From Enoplolaimus lenunculus (Eukaryota; Nematoda; Enoplea; Enoplida; Thoracostomopsidae): a DNA stretch of 64,000 nt. Positions 43,801 through 55,153 of this stretch are shown here, piece after piece. The translations under genes and the position numbers were made by a program. Below the pieces are notes generated by a model. That model was not told the DNA's origin. It ran no database searches and worked only from the letters and a program-made list of their open reading frames with translations. The stretch spans positions 1 to 64,000 of the forward strand of contig JASANG010001610.1 in NCBI GenBank assembly GCA_030248215.1. The letters are read 5' to 3'. The number at the start of each line of letters is the position of its first letter. Position 1 is the stretch's first letter.

Positions 43801-45911
43801 ATTCAGCGCGGCGACAAACGTTTCGCATTGCTAACAATGCATTTTATTACTTACGAAACAAGTAAACGCTTTAAATTAACGTCTGGGGCAGGTGCAACAA
43901 CTGTCAATATTCGTGAACAGTTTTATTAAAAATTTGGTCTTTTCTGAGAGTGCAACAAAGTGATCATCTTGATTATAATTAAAATAGTTTTTAGCGTTTT
44001 TGATAAAAACATATTTCCCGTATTAAAGTTCTGTAACTTCAGAAGCGTTTTGGTTTGTTTAAATATTAATTAATTTGTCCGTACAAACGCGGCGTTCAAA
44101 TTTGAGTTCTAAATAACTAAAATAGACGCGCCTAACATGCAACTTTGAACGAAACCCAAAGCTAAATCTGAGTCCTGTACCACGCAACAAATCCGTTCGG
44201 TATTAAAACTCAAATATATATCCAGCGCTGTCGTATTGAAATATGGCGCTGTATTAGCAACTACCAGAATGACGTCACTATTGCATATTCCGGAACACTA
44301 CAAAAGCAAACGCAAATTTCATTATGCCAAAAGGAAATAAATTGTGATTTTTAGACGTTTACAGAGTAACAGAACATTTTCCGACTACTTTCAGTCGGTA
44401 GGTCCCAAGTAGAGCGTACCTAGTGCTCGAAACGATGAAATTTAGTGTCGCTTTGTAGTCACCACAGCAATCGGGTTTTGTTGATGTTTATTTATGCTTG
44501 TCGCTGCACTGGTGCCAGTAGGAGGGTCGGCTACATTTAGAAAAATTTAGCCACCTGAAAAGTTTTACTTTGGTATGTAGAGAACACCCCGTGCGTCTCT
44601 CATTAAACAGTTTTGACCCATTCTCAAATATTTTGGGCACGTAACCTGCCAAGCCCAACAAATCGGCGCAAAAGTGTTGGCGCAACTTTTTTAAGAAACA
44701 GCTTTTCGCCTAGGAACCTTAATTTACATATTTAGAAACAGGTCTAAGAAGCAATATCAACTAGGGGAAAAGTTTTGAAAAATAACTAAAGTTTATTGTT
44801 TTTTAAATAATGATTCTTTTTGAGACATACAACGTAGCCCAATACAATTCTTATGCTTAAGTTTAGCCTAAATGTAAATCTCAGTTCAACGATATGTCTA
44901 TAACTAAGCCAAAGCCTATGCCTAAAACTTCTTTGCGGTATCGTACTTGAATTATTCACATACGATATCGTATAGTGTCGGACGGCTACGAACGGCGCCG
45001 CCCGGAGAGGGGCGGCACCGGGCGGCGCCGCACAACAAGTATAGCGCCATCCTAAGCGCAAACTGGTCATAACTTTCAGCGATGTGCTATACTTACAGCG
45101 CTGCGGACCCAAATACACCAAAGCGCGTCACAAGTAAAATTTAAAAGCTGGGCTCGGCAGTATCGGGTGGTGCAAACAGATAATACAGAGCATTAATACT
45201 AAAACTTTTCTATTAATGTCCTGCGCTTAAACTTGCCATCGCTTAAAGTAAACAAGGGATTGTACAAATGTTGTCTTGCTACTTTTTTTCTAATTTCGGC
45301 GTTTCCTAAAATCTCAACAGACGTCAATTTACATCCGAAAACTATACTCAAATTAAGCAATTTATCAAGTAAACTCAACCTAAACCTTTTAAATTGTTCG
45401 AAACAATTTTGTTACGCAGAAAAACAAATTAAACCCGTTGGTTAAGTTTCAGAAAGTATATGTATGTGAATGTGAATCGAAAAGATAAACTTTACATCTT
45501 CATTGAAACACGTTAGTGTTTTCAATATATGTTTCAAGCATCGAGAATGCACGCTTTTTGAAAGTTTTGCAGAATGTTCTCTGCAGGAAAGCAGAGCTGG
45601 AATGAGGTAACTTACGTATAGAAGATACTAATTAGCCGCTTCGACACCATACACAAATTGGACAGCTAAACGTCTCATTTAAGTTGTTATTAAAAGTTTG
45701 ATTTTTGTAACTTTTAGACAAAGTTGTATTACAAATATGTAATTACCATAGCCAGTCGATATTATTGTGTGATGCTAATGACACCGTGTATAAGATTACG
45801 TGTTTCTGCGATGTTTGTTCTACTGAAATTACTAACTAAGACAGTAATATTTTGTAACAACCTCCCATGCATTATAGCTAAACCTCACCGTATCCCATGT
45901 AAAAGAAAGAA

Positions 45912-46843
45912 ACTAGGTAAAAGTGCCCCTAGAAGGGACAGATTGTGATATGTTTCGCTTGAAGCATGTAAAGGAGTTTTAACAAGGGTTAGTTAGACCA
46001 TAGCTCAGTAGGTAATCCTTATAATATTAGCTCCATAACTTCTATGAAAATAGTTGTCATCTATATCTTGACGGCTGCCTTTCAGTGTTAACACGCTTAC
46101 GGTAAGCGAAATAAGAAACATATGCGCCCAACGAACTTTCATTTGTTAAGCTATAAATCGACACTATGGTTTTTCAAGGCGTTCTAAATTACAACTCTCA
46201 ACATGCCTTTCGTATAACAGTCAGTTGCTTTTTAAAAGTTATCTCAATTGAGCGCCAGCAGAACATGTTCTTTGAAATATTTAGCAACGTTTGAATTGTA
46301 TTTTCTAGATGAATAGCATAAATATGTCACGGCACAGAACACAATTTGGAAAAGTTTCTCGACATCAAATCGTCAAATTGCCATGGTAAAGATAGGTAAA
46401 ATAGTCGAGCACGTATGCGTGACATTTTTTATTCGATAATCAATAGACGCAATTTGTAATCTTGCAATACTGAAACATTTACTAATCAAGTTTAAGAAAC
46501 ATAAATATTTTAAAACTCAAACAATATCCTCTTCCAATGAAGAATGCTAGATTAGATCACTTATAACCTGAACATTGTCAAACCCAACAAACGCTAAAAA
46601 TTAAGCTGATAGATGATGTCCGTTGGGCCCATATGTTTCTTGTTTCGCTGACCGTAAGCGTGTTAACACTGAAAGGCAGCCGTCAAAGATATAGATGACA
46701 ACTATTTTCATAGAAGTTATGGAGCTAATATTATAAGGATTACCTACTGATCTATGGTCTAACTAACCCTTGTTAAAACTCCTTTACATGCTTCAAGCGA
46801 AACATATCACAATCTGTCCCTTCTAGGGGCACTTTTACCTAGT
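45912..46843. mobile_element. foldback element with about 222-bp terminal inverted repeats
   Basis: 45912-46133 and 46621-46843 are almost perfect inverted copies. Outer ends are ACTAGGTAAAAGTGCCCC and its complement; inner ends are CATATGCGCCCAACG and CGTTGGGCCCATATG. The 487-bp centre is AT-rich and non-coding. High identity between the arms implies a recent insertion or ongoing conversion. The left arm contains CATAGCTCAGTAGGTAA, resembling a tRNA A box, with no B box seen. Confidence 0.85.
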
Positions 46844-47341
46844 AGCTCTGTATTCTGACATGGGTGTAGAACTTATCACAAGCTAGTGATGAGCCGTGTA
46901 ACTTCAAAACCAGCGCATGGCGAAGTTCAAAATTCAGCAAATACTTCGCGTTTGATTTACCATACTTCTGTACCAATTGTGAGACCTGCAATTGCAGATG
47001 TTCGCCAGTTTGAAAACCTATCGCTGACTGATAACAGGTGCTATGCGCGTTTGGGAATATGGGCCCAAAGTTTCTTACACTACTGTTGCTACTGTTTCTG
47101 TTGCTTAAGAATTCATGGATCCGTGTTCCAGTTATCTATCTCGCCATCAACTGTATTAAGCTCTGTTTTTCGAATTTGGATACTGACCACAATGATGAAA
47201 AATAAATCCGTAAAGGACGGTCTAAACTTACCGATCATGTTCTTATTTAAACACGGCAGTGAGCACCGGCCATAGTCCTTCGTATATCGTGCGTAAGGAG
47301 CGAATATCCGAGAAAAATCTAGTGATATATCCACCGAAATT

Positions 47342-47551
47342 TCTGGAGGTAACAAGGAAAACCCGATCCTTGAGTTTCGCACGTTAAAGAATAGCTTGCT
47401 TGATCTTAGAGGTAAAAAACACTTACTACACCCTCTTGAGCTGAAATCTGGAGGTAACAAGGAAAACCGGATCCTTGAGTTTCGCACGTTAAAGAATAGC
47501 TTGCTTGATCTTAGAGGTAAAAAACTCTTACTACACCCTCTTGAGCTGAAA
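47342..47551. repeat. 105-bp tandem duplication
   Basis: Two near-identical units, 47342-47446 and 47447-47551, begin TCTGGAGGTAACAAGG and include CTTGAGTTTCGCACG. The period is 35 codons, so both strands stay open across it and give repeated peptides. I treat the frames as by-products. Confidence 0.8.
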
Positions 47552-49111
47552 TCTTGTCTACGACCCTGGTATCATCAAAGTTGAATTAAATAAAGTTTGC
47601 TTAGATACACTTAGTATCGCTAAAGAATTTGCAAGTTATCGTTCAGTTTGCTTGCGGATATCCATCTTAACATTTTACTTCCGATCAAAATTATTGGTTA
47701 AAGCTTATAGAGTTGAGAAGTTAAAATTGAACAATTCAACTTTTTATCAAATGTCGACAAACAATACAAACTAAATGTGGTTTATTTATTTAAAAAACAC
47801 GAAAAAGCACTTAATTCGAGGCAAAGTTACAATTGAATTAAGATCGATTAGGCAATTTGCACAAATTCAGGTTGACATTGGGCAACCAAAATGGTTTCGA
47901 GGTGCATTAATATCAAATCACGCAAAATGTTATTTGATAAAATTATTTCAAATCTAATCATTGATTATTAAAAGTTTAAAATTAGATTTTCGCAAGCTAA
48001 GCATTTTATTTAAACATTTCATACAATAAATGCGGAATAATTATGCATTTTTATGGAAAACTTACGTAACCTGCGTATTTCATATTTTGCCTTAATCATA
48101 AATTCTTTGGGTTTTTCCAATCCGCTGAGCTCAATAGAATATCTTGACATAATAAATGAGGTCAGACACAAGTCCATATAGGATTATAGGTCAGGCTTAT
48201 GTCTAAGCAAAGCAGTCCTCGGCTCAACGGTAGAGTTTTATTCAAAATTTAAACTTCGGAAGAGTTGGGATATTTCTTAAATTAAAGGGGTCTCGATGTC
48301 ATTTGACAGTTCCTGTTTAACTTGAAAATTTAAACCATTTTAAACCGAATCTAATGTTTACACTTGCCGCCCACACGCCTAAAACTTAAAAAAATCAACT
48401 TTCTATCTTAAAATACTATTTTTATTGCACTTTTTTACTTCAAGCAGTTTTCGTACACACAAATTATACGTACAACTCAAACTGCAGTATGCATTTATTT
48501 TTGTTGTTTTACGTAACAATGCAAGTTATTTTCAGTAACATTAAAAGTTTGAAGTGTAGTTCCCCATGGTCTTGGTTCGAATTCGCCAATCGTCTATTTA
48601 TCCCCAGCTATAAGGTCTCCTGGTTTCAGAATTTTTAATGAGGGGATAGAAGGAATTCTTAGTGTCCCTACAAAACGATAATCCCTGTATCTTTTAAGCA
48701 ATATTTTTCCTCAATTACTGCAATATTCGTAAACTCGTATTCCAATTAGGAACGGAATGACGTCGTTTTATGAACCTCCAGAATCCATCCTATTAATATC
48801 AAACTCTGTATAAAGGTCTGCGTTCAAGGTTTATTTGAACAAATTTTGTACTGGGGTATGTCACCATTATCGCTCCCCCTGTTTCCACTCCTGTTTTTGC
48901 CTATATCTAATATTTTGCGTGAACTAATATTTTTAACTAATTTATACGAAACACATAGAGACCGAAAAAGACGCGCGCAGGTAGCGAAATTCTGTTTGTT
49001 TTTTGCGGGTGCATAACGACTGTGCGAATATATATTGCAGCTTAAACTATACGAATCTTCGATTGGTCTCAGTTTAACATTATTTATTGCCGATTCAAAA
49101 AAATTTCTGTG

Positions 49112-49118
49112 TATAAAA
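49112..49118 (+). promoter_or_regulatory. possible TATA box of gene C
   Basis: TATAAAA lies 47 bp upstream of the gene C start codon. The spacing is plausible for a short 5' UTR, though in AT-rich DNA a chance match is possible. Confidence 0.35.
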
Positions 49119-49158
49119 CGTGATTGAAATTTAAATTTTACTGTTTAAAATATCGAAA

Positions 49159-52100
49159 ATGGTGTCATTCAGCTGTTTTGCCATCCTGACTGTTTTGCTA
49201 GTGGTCGCATTAAACGATGTAAGTATTGGAGAGACATTGCGAAGTATAACAACTCAGAACGGCAACAGTAAATATCGTTGCTCCAAGCACTAACATGTAC
49301 GAGCTGGCTGCGGCTTCTGATTAGAAATAGGTTTAAAGATTGTTTTAGGCTTATGTCAGTGCATTTCGTTCTGTAGCTTGTTTTGCATATGGATTGCTTA
49401 ATACATCATGTGGGGCGGAACTAGTTTTGTGATAGAAAAATAGTTGTAGTCATGATGCGGGGTTCACGTTATAGTTGGGCAGCCCGGAACACGTTTTGTT
49501 CAAGTTTATTCGACGTCAACATAAAATGCCTCGATCTAAATTGCAGATATGACGACAAAATGTGAATGCCACATGTCATTGGTTTACAAATCCCTGATCT
49601 CAAGTGATCATCGCACACAAATACCTATACGTCAGTTGATAACACTGAACAATTATGCGAATATCATATAATATTCCTAAATTCTGCCAAATATCACATT
49701 ACGATACTATGCAGGACAATGTGATTTGTGTGCACGTAAAATAGTAAAAAGTTAAATAATGTAGCTTGAAATGATTTTGATTGCTGAATTTGTCTCTATT
49801 TTTGTTTCCGGCTTAAATTTTACCTAAATATATTCCTAATGCGGGATTTACGTTGCAACCAGGACAAGCGGGTCAAGGTTAGTTCTATGTTGGTTCGACG
49901 CCAACGTTAAAATTCGGACTCTCATATTGGGTCCGCAGAAAACACAAACCACCGCTCTCATGAATGGAAGGTACTACGGCAGGACCACAGATGAGGCTTT
50001 AAAATACCAAATACAGTAGCGTCACGCATAAGAGAGACGTAATAAGAGGGGGCGCCCATTTTGAGTCCCAATCAACAGAAGTCCGTATCCCTAATAACAA
50101 TTCGTAAGCGGATAGAGTCAATAAACCCTAATTAGAGTTCATAAATGTCAATTATCCTTAATTGTAGCGGATAAATGGCTCAAAGACCAAATAAAGTTGA
50201 GTTTAAAACTTTAAAGCGTACTTAAGTTTCGTAAGTAATTCCTAAGTATAACCGTGCATTATCGGTCAAGCTTTTGATACAAGACAAATAAACGTTTAAT
50301 TCAACGGATAGTTGCAATGCAATAGCGGATATATCACTAACGAAGGGTGGTGAACGGCAAATTGAAAATAAATAACAGTCCGTAACCGAATAACAAAAAG
50401 GGGTACCCTCTGGAGAGGCCAAATAAATATCAGTCCCCCTCTTATTCGGGTCACTACAGTAATTATTCAGACATTAAAAATACATGATATTCGCACACTA
50501 GGTACGTCGAATATTATATGATATTGAACAACAAAAAAAGACCTACTTTAACATAATAACAATAGACAAACATGACTTTTTTATAGATGATATGGGGTCT
50601 ACAAGTAGGCAAAATGTTACCCATAGTCTAATAAGTACAAAATATGTCCTAAGCTGCCCTGGTTAAAACGTGCACCAAGCATAAGTACGAATAATTTAAA
50701 TTTCAGTGTCATTTGACATTGAGAGGGGACATTGCAGCTAGCTTACCAAAACCTTGCAGACATTTTCAAATACGTCATATAATATTGACAGACAATATTT
50801 TGAATATCATCTGATATCGCAACGCAAACTGTAAATGTCACATGACAGGATTGCGGACAAACCAATTTTTTTAATTTGATAGCGGGTCAACGTCCAGAAA
50901 AATGTTAGACTACGCTATTGTAAATTCTAATGGAGACAAGAGATGTTCGAGGTTGCCCCAGTTATAACGTGAACCCCGCATGAGGTAACTGAAACAAAAC
51001 CAAGTTATTTTGTGCATTTGATGTTACTATAAACAATATTATAATGTTTCCGGCTTTTGAAAATAGTGACAGCAGAAGCGAAATTAGGTAGATAAAATAA
51101 TGTATAATTCGCTAACTTTAGCAAATATCTGTAAAAGTGTTGTTAAATGTTTTGGTTTTACGCTTATTTTTTACGAAATAAATCTTGGCAGTTTTTTCCT
51201 CAAGATTGTACCAACAGTTAACGAAACGCACAAAATGAATAGATTTTGTAAAAATCATGCAAAAGGAAATTCTACAGGAGTCGGACCCGGACGCCGACAT
51301 TATGACGGAGCCGGAGTCATTCTCTTTTAGGCTTATTGAAATTAATAAATAAAATTTGTCCATGTTTTCTATTGGTCGGTTGGCGATGCAAAAATACACA
51401 TGTTTTCTTACCAAGAATTCACATTCAAGTTTTATCCCTTTAATAATGCTGCACAGATTGTGCTATGGGCAACTGATAGCAAACCATGAACATATGCAAT
51501 AAATACACAATGTACAGTGTTTAACAATTAATATATACATCGTAAGCGTAGTACGAAATCGTCACAAGACGTGACAGCTCGCTACCGTCAAGCTCCTAGG
51601 GCGTAGTTCTAATGAGTCAAAGCCTTATACTCGTGAGACCTGCATTCAAGTCCTAGCTTGAAATCAGGTATCTGCTGTAATATAGAAAATGTTCATGCAG
51701 CGAAAACGGCTGAAATTTTTTTAATTTTTAGGTTTCATGCCAGTTTATATTTGGAAACCGAAACTCAGACAACAGCGGCAGCGACTCATCTTCGACTCCG
51801 GTGAAAAATACTCGCGCATTGCGTCGCCAAGTCGCCAAAAAACTCAACGGGTTGAATTTGAAACCGAACCAACTGGGCCCGTTGTCGAATTTGCTCAATT
51901 CTGGTTCAGTTAATAAGCTAAACGCCGGAAGATCAATATTTCCTGGTGATCTTAACGGTCTGAGTGGCAGCAGCCTCGGACAAATCGCGGAGCTTCTCGG
52001 CCTGACTGGATCGGGTGGGGGTGGTCAAGGCGGTGGCCTTTCGGGACTTTTTGGCCAATTTATAAGTGGACTTGGCGGAAATAGCGGCGGAGGTGGTGGC

Positions 52101-52274
52101 GGCGGAGGCGGTGGCGGTGATTTTATTTCGAGCATTTTTGGCGGATTTGGAGGAAAAACGACTACGACTACAACGACGACAACTACTCCGGAACCGGATG
52201 TTGATATCAACGAAATTATTGACGAAGAAGAAGAAGATACTGATTGGGGTGATTTTGATGAGTACGAATGGTGA
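49159..52274 (+). CDS. gene C: secreted Gly-rich protein with PxDL module
   Basis: Exon 1 (49159-49218) encodes MVSFSCFAILTVLLVVALND, a clear signal peptide, before donor GTAAGT. After a phase-0 intron, exon 2 (51732-52274, acceptor AATTTTTAG) encodes VSCQFIFGNRNSDNSG and on to TGA; 200 aa in all. Residues about 48-108 are a Leu-rich helical module (RALRRQVAKKLNGLN, then PGDLNGLSGSSLGQIAELLG) shared with genes D and E. Next come Gly-rich sequence with an 11-Gly run, FISSIFGGF, ten Thr, and an acidic tail ending DTDWGDFDEYEW. I do not recognise the family. A secreted structural, matrix or cuticle-like role is an inference from composition. The ATG context (GAAAATGG) is good. Confidence 0.75.
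50017..50461 (-). mobile_element. MITE family 1, copy 7
   Basis: Reverse-oriented, about 445 bp. The right end CTTATTCGGGTCACTACAG is intact; the left end is altered (GCGTCACGCATAAGAGAGAC). Confidence 0.85.
51050..51325 (+). repeat. CCGGAG-ended dispersed repeat, copy 3
   Basis: The AT-rich body has TGTTTTGGTTTTACGC, TTTTTTACGAAATAA and AGATTTTGTAAAAATCATGC. The right edge is GACGGAGCCGGAGTC. It lies inside the gene C intron. Confidence 0.55.
51540..51665 (+). repeat. tRNA-derived SINE-like unit
   Basis: The sequence matches the reverse of the 2222-2400 unit: GTAGTACGAAATCGTCAC, AGACGTGACAGCTC, GTCAAGCTCCTAGGG and a B-box-like CATTCAAGTCCTAGC. Confidence 0.55.
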
Positions 52275-53224
52275 AAATCTCCATCCTTATATATCGACCA
52301 ATTTTGGTGTTAGGGGTGTTAAGCGTGACCTATTTCTAATGCTGTATTGGCCCGAAAGAGGGGGTAATAAGAGGAAGGTCCCCATTTTGAGTCCCGATCA
52401 ATAGGAGTTCGTATCCCTAATAAGAGTTCGTAAGCGAATAGAGTCCTTAAACCTTAATTAAAGTCCATAAATGTCAATTATCCCTAATTCTAGCGCATAA
52501 ATGACTCCAGGTCCAAATAATTTGACTTCATGCAATAGCGGATATATCCATAACGAAGGGTGGTGGACGGCAAATTGAAAATAAATAACAGTCCGTAACC
52601 GAATAACAAGAAGGGGTACCCTCTGGAGAGGCCAAACAAATATCAGTCCCCCCTCTTATTCGGGTCAATACAGTATGAAGCCTGAGTCTACGCTTAAAGC
52701 CTCATTTAAAGAATATTTAAGTTTACAGTTGTATAAGCCGAAGCTTTTTAAAACTTGAGCATAACTTATTGTCATCCGGTGGTAAACAACATCTGGCGGC
52801 GTTTGTGGTGGCGGACTCATAAAATTTTACAATCAAACTCGCACAATTGTTTCTGAAAATCGATCCCAGACATTCAGATTTTGCAAGTTTGGGACACTCG
52901 TCTTTCAAAATTGCCTAAAATTTTTTTGTCAAGAAAAACTGCCCTATAAGTAGTAAGTAAAGCCTGGGTTAGGAACCGATCTAGAAAGAATACCTACTAA
53001 ATACGGCAAGTTTTATCAATTTCGCTCAATGTACCTGACAAATCGTTCAAATTGAATTCGAATATGCTCTGAAATAATAAGTATTTGATAATAAAATACA
53101 ATTCATATCACATCACAATTCTGAATTAGAGTACGTATATGCTTCCTGAACCTAATTACATTTTAATACCGCAGTTGATTCATTACTCGGCGGATGTATA
53201 GAACAGGTCCGTCTCAATTACCCG
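52275..53224. other. gene C 3' flank
   Basis: It holds MITE copy 8, 66 bp past the stop codon. That copy contains AATAAA at 52580-52585, so it could supply the poly(A) signal. Nothing else supported to 53224. Confidence 0.4.
52341..52675 (-). mobile_element. MITE family 1, copy 8, internally deleted
   Basis: A reverse-oriented copy with both ends, but missing about 110 bp of the interior (the segment between AATAATTTGACTTC and ATGCAATAGCGG). Confidence 0.8.
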
Positions 53225-53410
53225 GGTAACATCTCAATTTATCAAAATCCTAATCTTCCGGGTAATATCCCAATTTCCCAACATCGCAATGTCCCGGGTA
53301 ATATCACAATTTCCTAAAATTCTAATTTCCCGGGTAGTATGCCAATTTCCCAAACTAGCAGTATCATGGGTCATATGCCAATTTTCCTTATAAAATCCAA
53401 ATATGCTGGG
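53225..53410 (+). repeat. CCCGGGTAATATC minisatellite, small block
   Basis: Four degenerate units of roughly 35-40 bp carry CCCGGGTAATATC followed by CAATTTCCCAA. They are related to the larger array at 53985-54900. Confidence 0.8.
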
Positions 53411-53984
53411 AAAAGTTAGGTCCGGGTGTACGCTTGACGGTTCCATACGCAGACCAAAGCAGAGGGAGGCTCAGCCCTTTATAGCCAAATTTTAAAAAGT
53501 TTTTAAATTTTTCTTTAAGTGCGTTTTCAAGGAGCTGTTGACCCCCAAAATCCTGCTTAGGGTCCCTTAAAATTGCGGGGGGATCAGGGGGGCAGTCCAC
53601 CTGAGAACGTAATTTAAAAAAGAGTCTATGTGGTGGATGGAACGTTTTATCTCGGTAAGTGTTTTTTATTGCATTCTCAAAGGTGTTGTGCCCTCCAAAC
53701 CCTTTGCCTAAACACTAGGCAATTTACGTATATGTTAAAATTGTATTAAACAGTGTTACTGTGTATCAAATACATTTTCAAACAGCCAAGTCTTAAAAAT
53801 TATAATACCACAAAGGAGATTAATTTTTCAACGGAAAAACTCAATATATCATTTAAATTATATGAGCAACGTAAAATAAAATTACGCTTAACATGTGTTA
53901 AATTAGTACAAACGGACAATTTCACCCGACCCGGAAAGTCAGGGGTTACGAAAATTTTGTTTTTCCAAAGTTCTATTTTCACGG
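53411..53984. other. spacer between minisatellite blocks
   Basis: AT-rich; no gene recognised. Confidence 0.35.
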
Positions 53985-54900
53985 ATAATATCCGAATTTC
54001 CCCAAATCCCAATTTCCTGGCAATATTTTAATTTTCTAAATCCAAAATGCCAAGCAAAAAAGGCTGCGCTCAAAATTCCAATTTCCCTGGTAATATTCCG
54101 ATTTCCCAAAATAACAATATCCTGAGCGAAAAAGGCTGCGCCAAAAATCGCAATTTGGGTAATATCCGAATTTCTCAGAATTCCAATTTCCCAGGTAATA
54201 TCCCAATTTCCCAAAATCCCGGTCGAAAACCGCTACGCCCAAAATCGCAATATCCCGGGTAATGTCCGATTTTCCCAAAATCCCAATTTCCCAAAATCCC
54301 GAGCGAAAAAGGCTGCGCCCAAAATAGCAATTTCCCGGGCCATATCCGAATATCCCAAAATCACAATTTCCCAAAACCTCGCGCGAAAAAGGATGCGCCC
54401 AAAATCTCAGCTTCCTGGGTAATGTCCAAATTACGAAAATCCAAATTTCCCGGGTAATATCCCAAATACCGAAAATCCCGAGCGAAAAAGGCTGCGCCCA
54501 AAATCCCAACTTCCCGGGTAATTTCCCAATTTCCGAAATCCCAATTTTCCGGGAAATATCCAACTTTCCCAAAATCCTAATTTCACAATAACCCGAGCTA
54601 AAAAGACTGCGCCTAAAATCCCAATTTCCCGGCCAATATCCGAATTTCCCAAAATCCCAATTTCTCGGGTAAGATCCCAATTTCCCAAAATACCAATTTC
54701 CCGACATCCCGAGTAAAAGAAAACGGCTGCGCCCAATATATTTCCCGGCTAATATTCCAATTTCTCAACATCTCACTTTCCCAAAATCCCGAGCGAAAAA
54801 GCCTTCGGCCAAAAATCCTTATTTCACGGCTAATATTCCTTATTTTCCAAATTCCCAATTTCTCGAGTAATATTCCAATTTCCCAAAATCCCAATCTCTT
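53985..54900 (+). repeat. large C-rich minisatellite with two interleaved motifs
   Basis: Two words alternate: AATTTCCCGGGTAATATCC and CCCGAGCGAAAAAGGCTGCG (followed by CCCAAAATCCC). The second recurs about nine times, near 54058, 54121, 54225, 54298, 54378, 54477, 54594, 54708 and 54788, at 60-120 bp spacing. The minus strand has regularly spaced GGG tracts. Long minus-strand frames (for example 54036-54707) encode repeated GNWDFGKFGYW-like peptides. I regard them as repeat translation. Confidence 0.9.
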
Positions 54901-55153
54901 CAGTACATGGGCTCATTACTCTAACTATATGTTACCAAAATTCATAGTGGCATACTCAAATTTTAAAAGTGTGTTCCTAATGTAATCAACTGAGATCGTG
55001 GCTGATAACGCTAAATGTGTTTAGTCGAAATTTTCGGAGTTTGGTTGAAAACAAATAACAGCCCGAAACTGAATAGCAAAAGAGTTTCATTGAGTATAAC
55101 CTCTTCAGTTTTACAACTATCTACAAAAATACACAAACTTAAATACAGCAAAT
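54901..55153. other. gene D 3' flank
   Basis: Short AT-rich spacer with no distinct feature. Confidence 0.4.

Larger units (their letters stand above)
40147..49158. other. 9-kb gene-poor interval
   Basis: Between divergently oriented genes B and C I find only repeats: MITE copy 6 (40355-40806), a GC-rich inverted patch near 44985-45035, a foldback element (45912-46843) and a 105-bp tandem duplication (47342-47551). Open frames at 42070-42465, 44786-45121 and 46886-47275 lack motifs or splice support. Confidence 0.4.
49219..51731 (+). other. gene C intron with repeat insertions
   Basis: It contains MITE copy 7 (50017-50461), a CCGGAG repeat (51050-51325) and a SINE-like unit (51540-51665), the last only about 65 bp from the acceptor. 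Otherwise AT-rich. Confidence 0.6.

Noticed and set aside
44786-45121. 111-codon frame with a Pro/Ala-rich segment
   Set aside because: The GC-rich part is a short inverted patch (GGCGCCGCCCGG and complement) that creates the residues; no other support.
47113-47584. Open frames on both strands with a repeated 35-residue peptide
   Set aside because: A 105-bp tandem duplication (a multiple of three) keeps frames open on both strands; no independent coding evidence.
54036-54894. Long overlapping minus-strand frames as a protein gene
   Set aside because: They coincide exactly with the minisatellite, run in more than one frame at once and have no start, splice or domain support.
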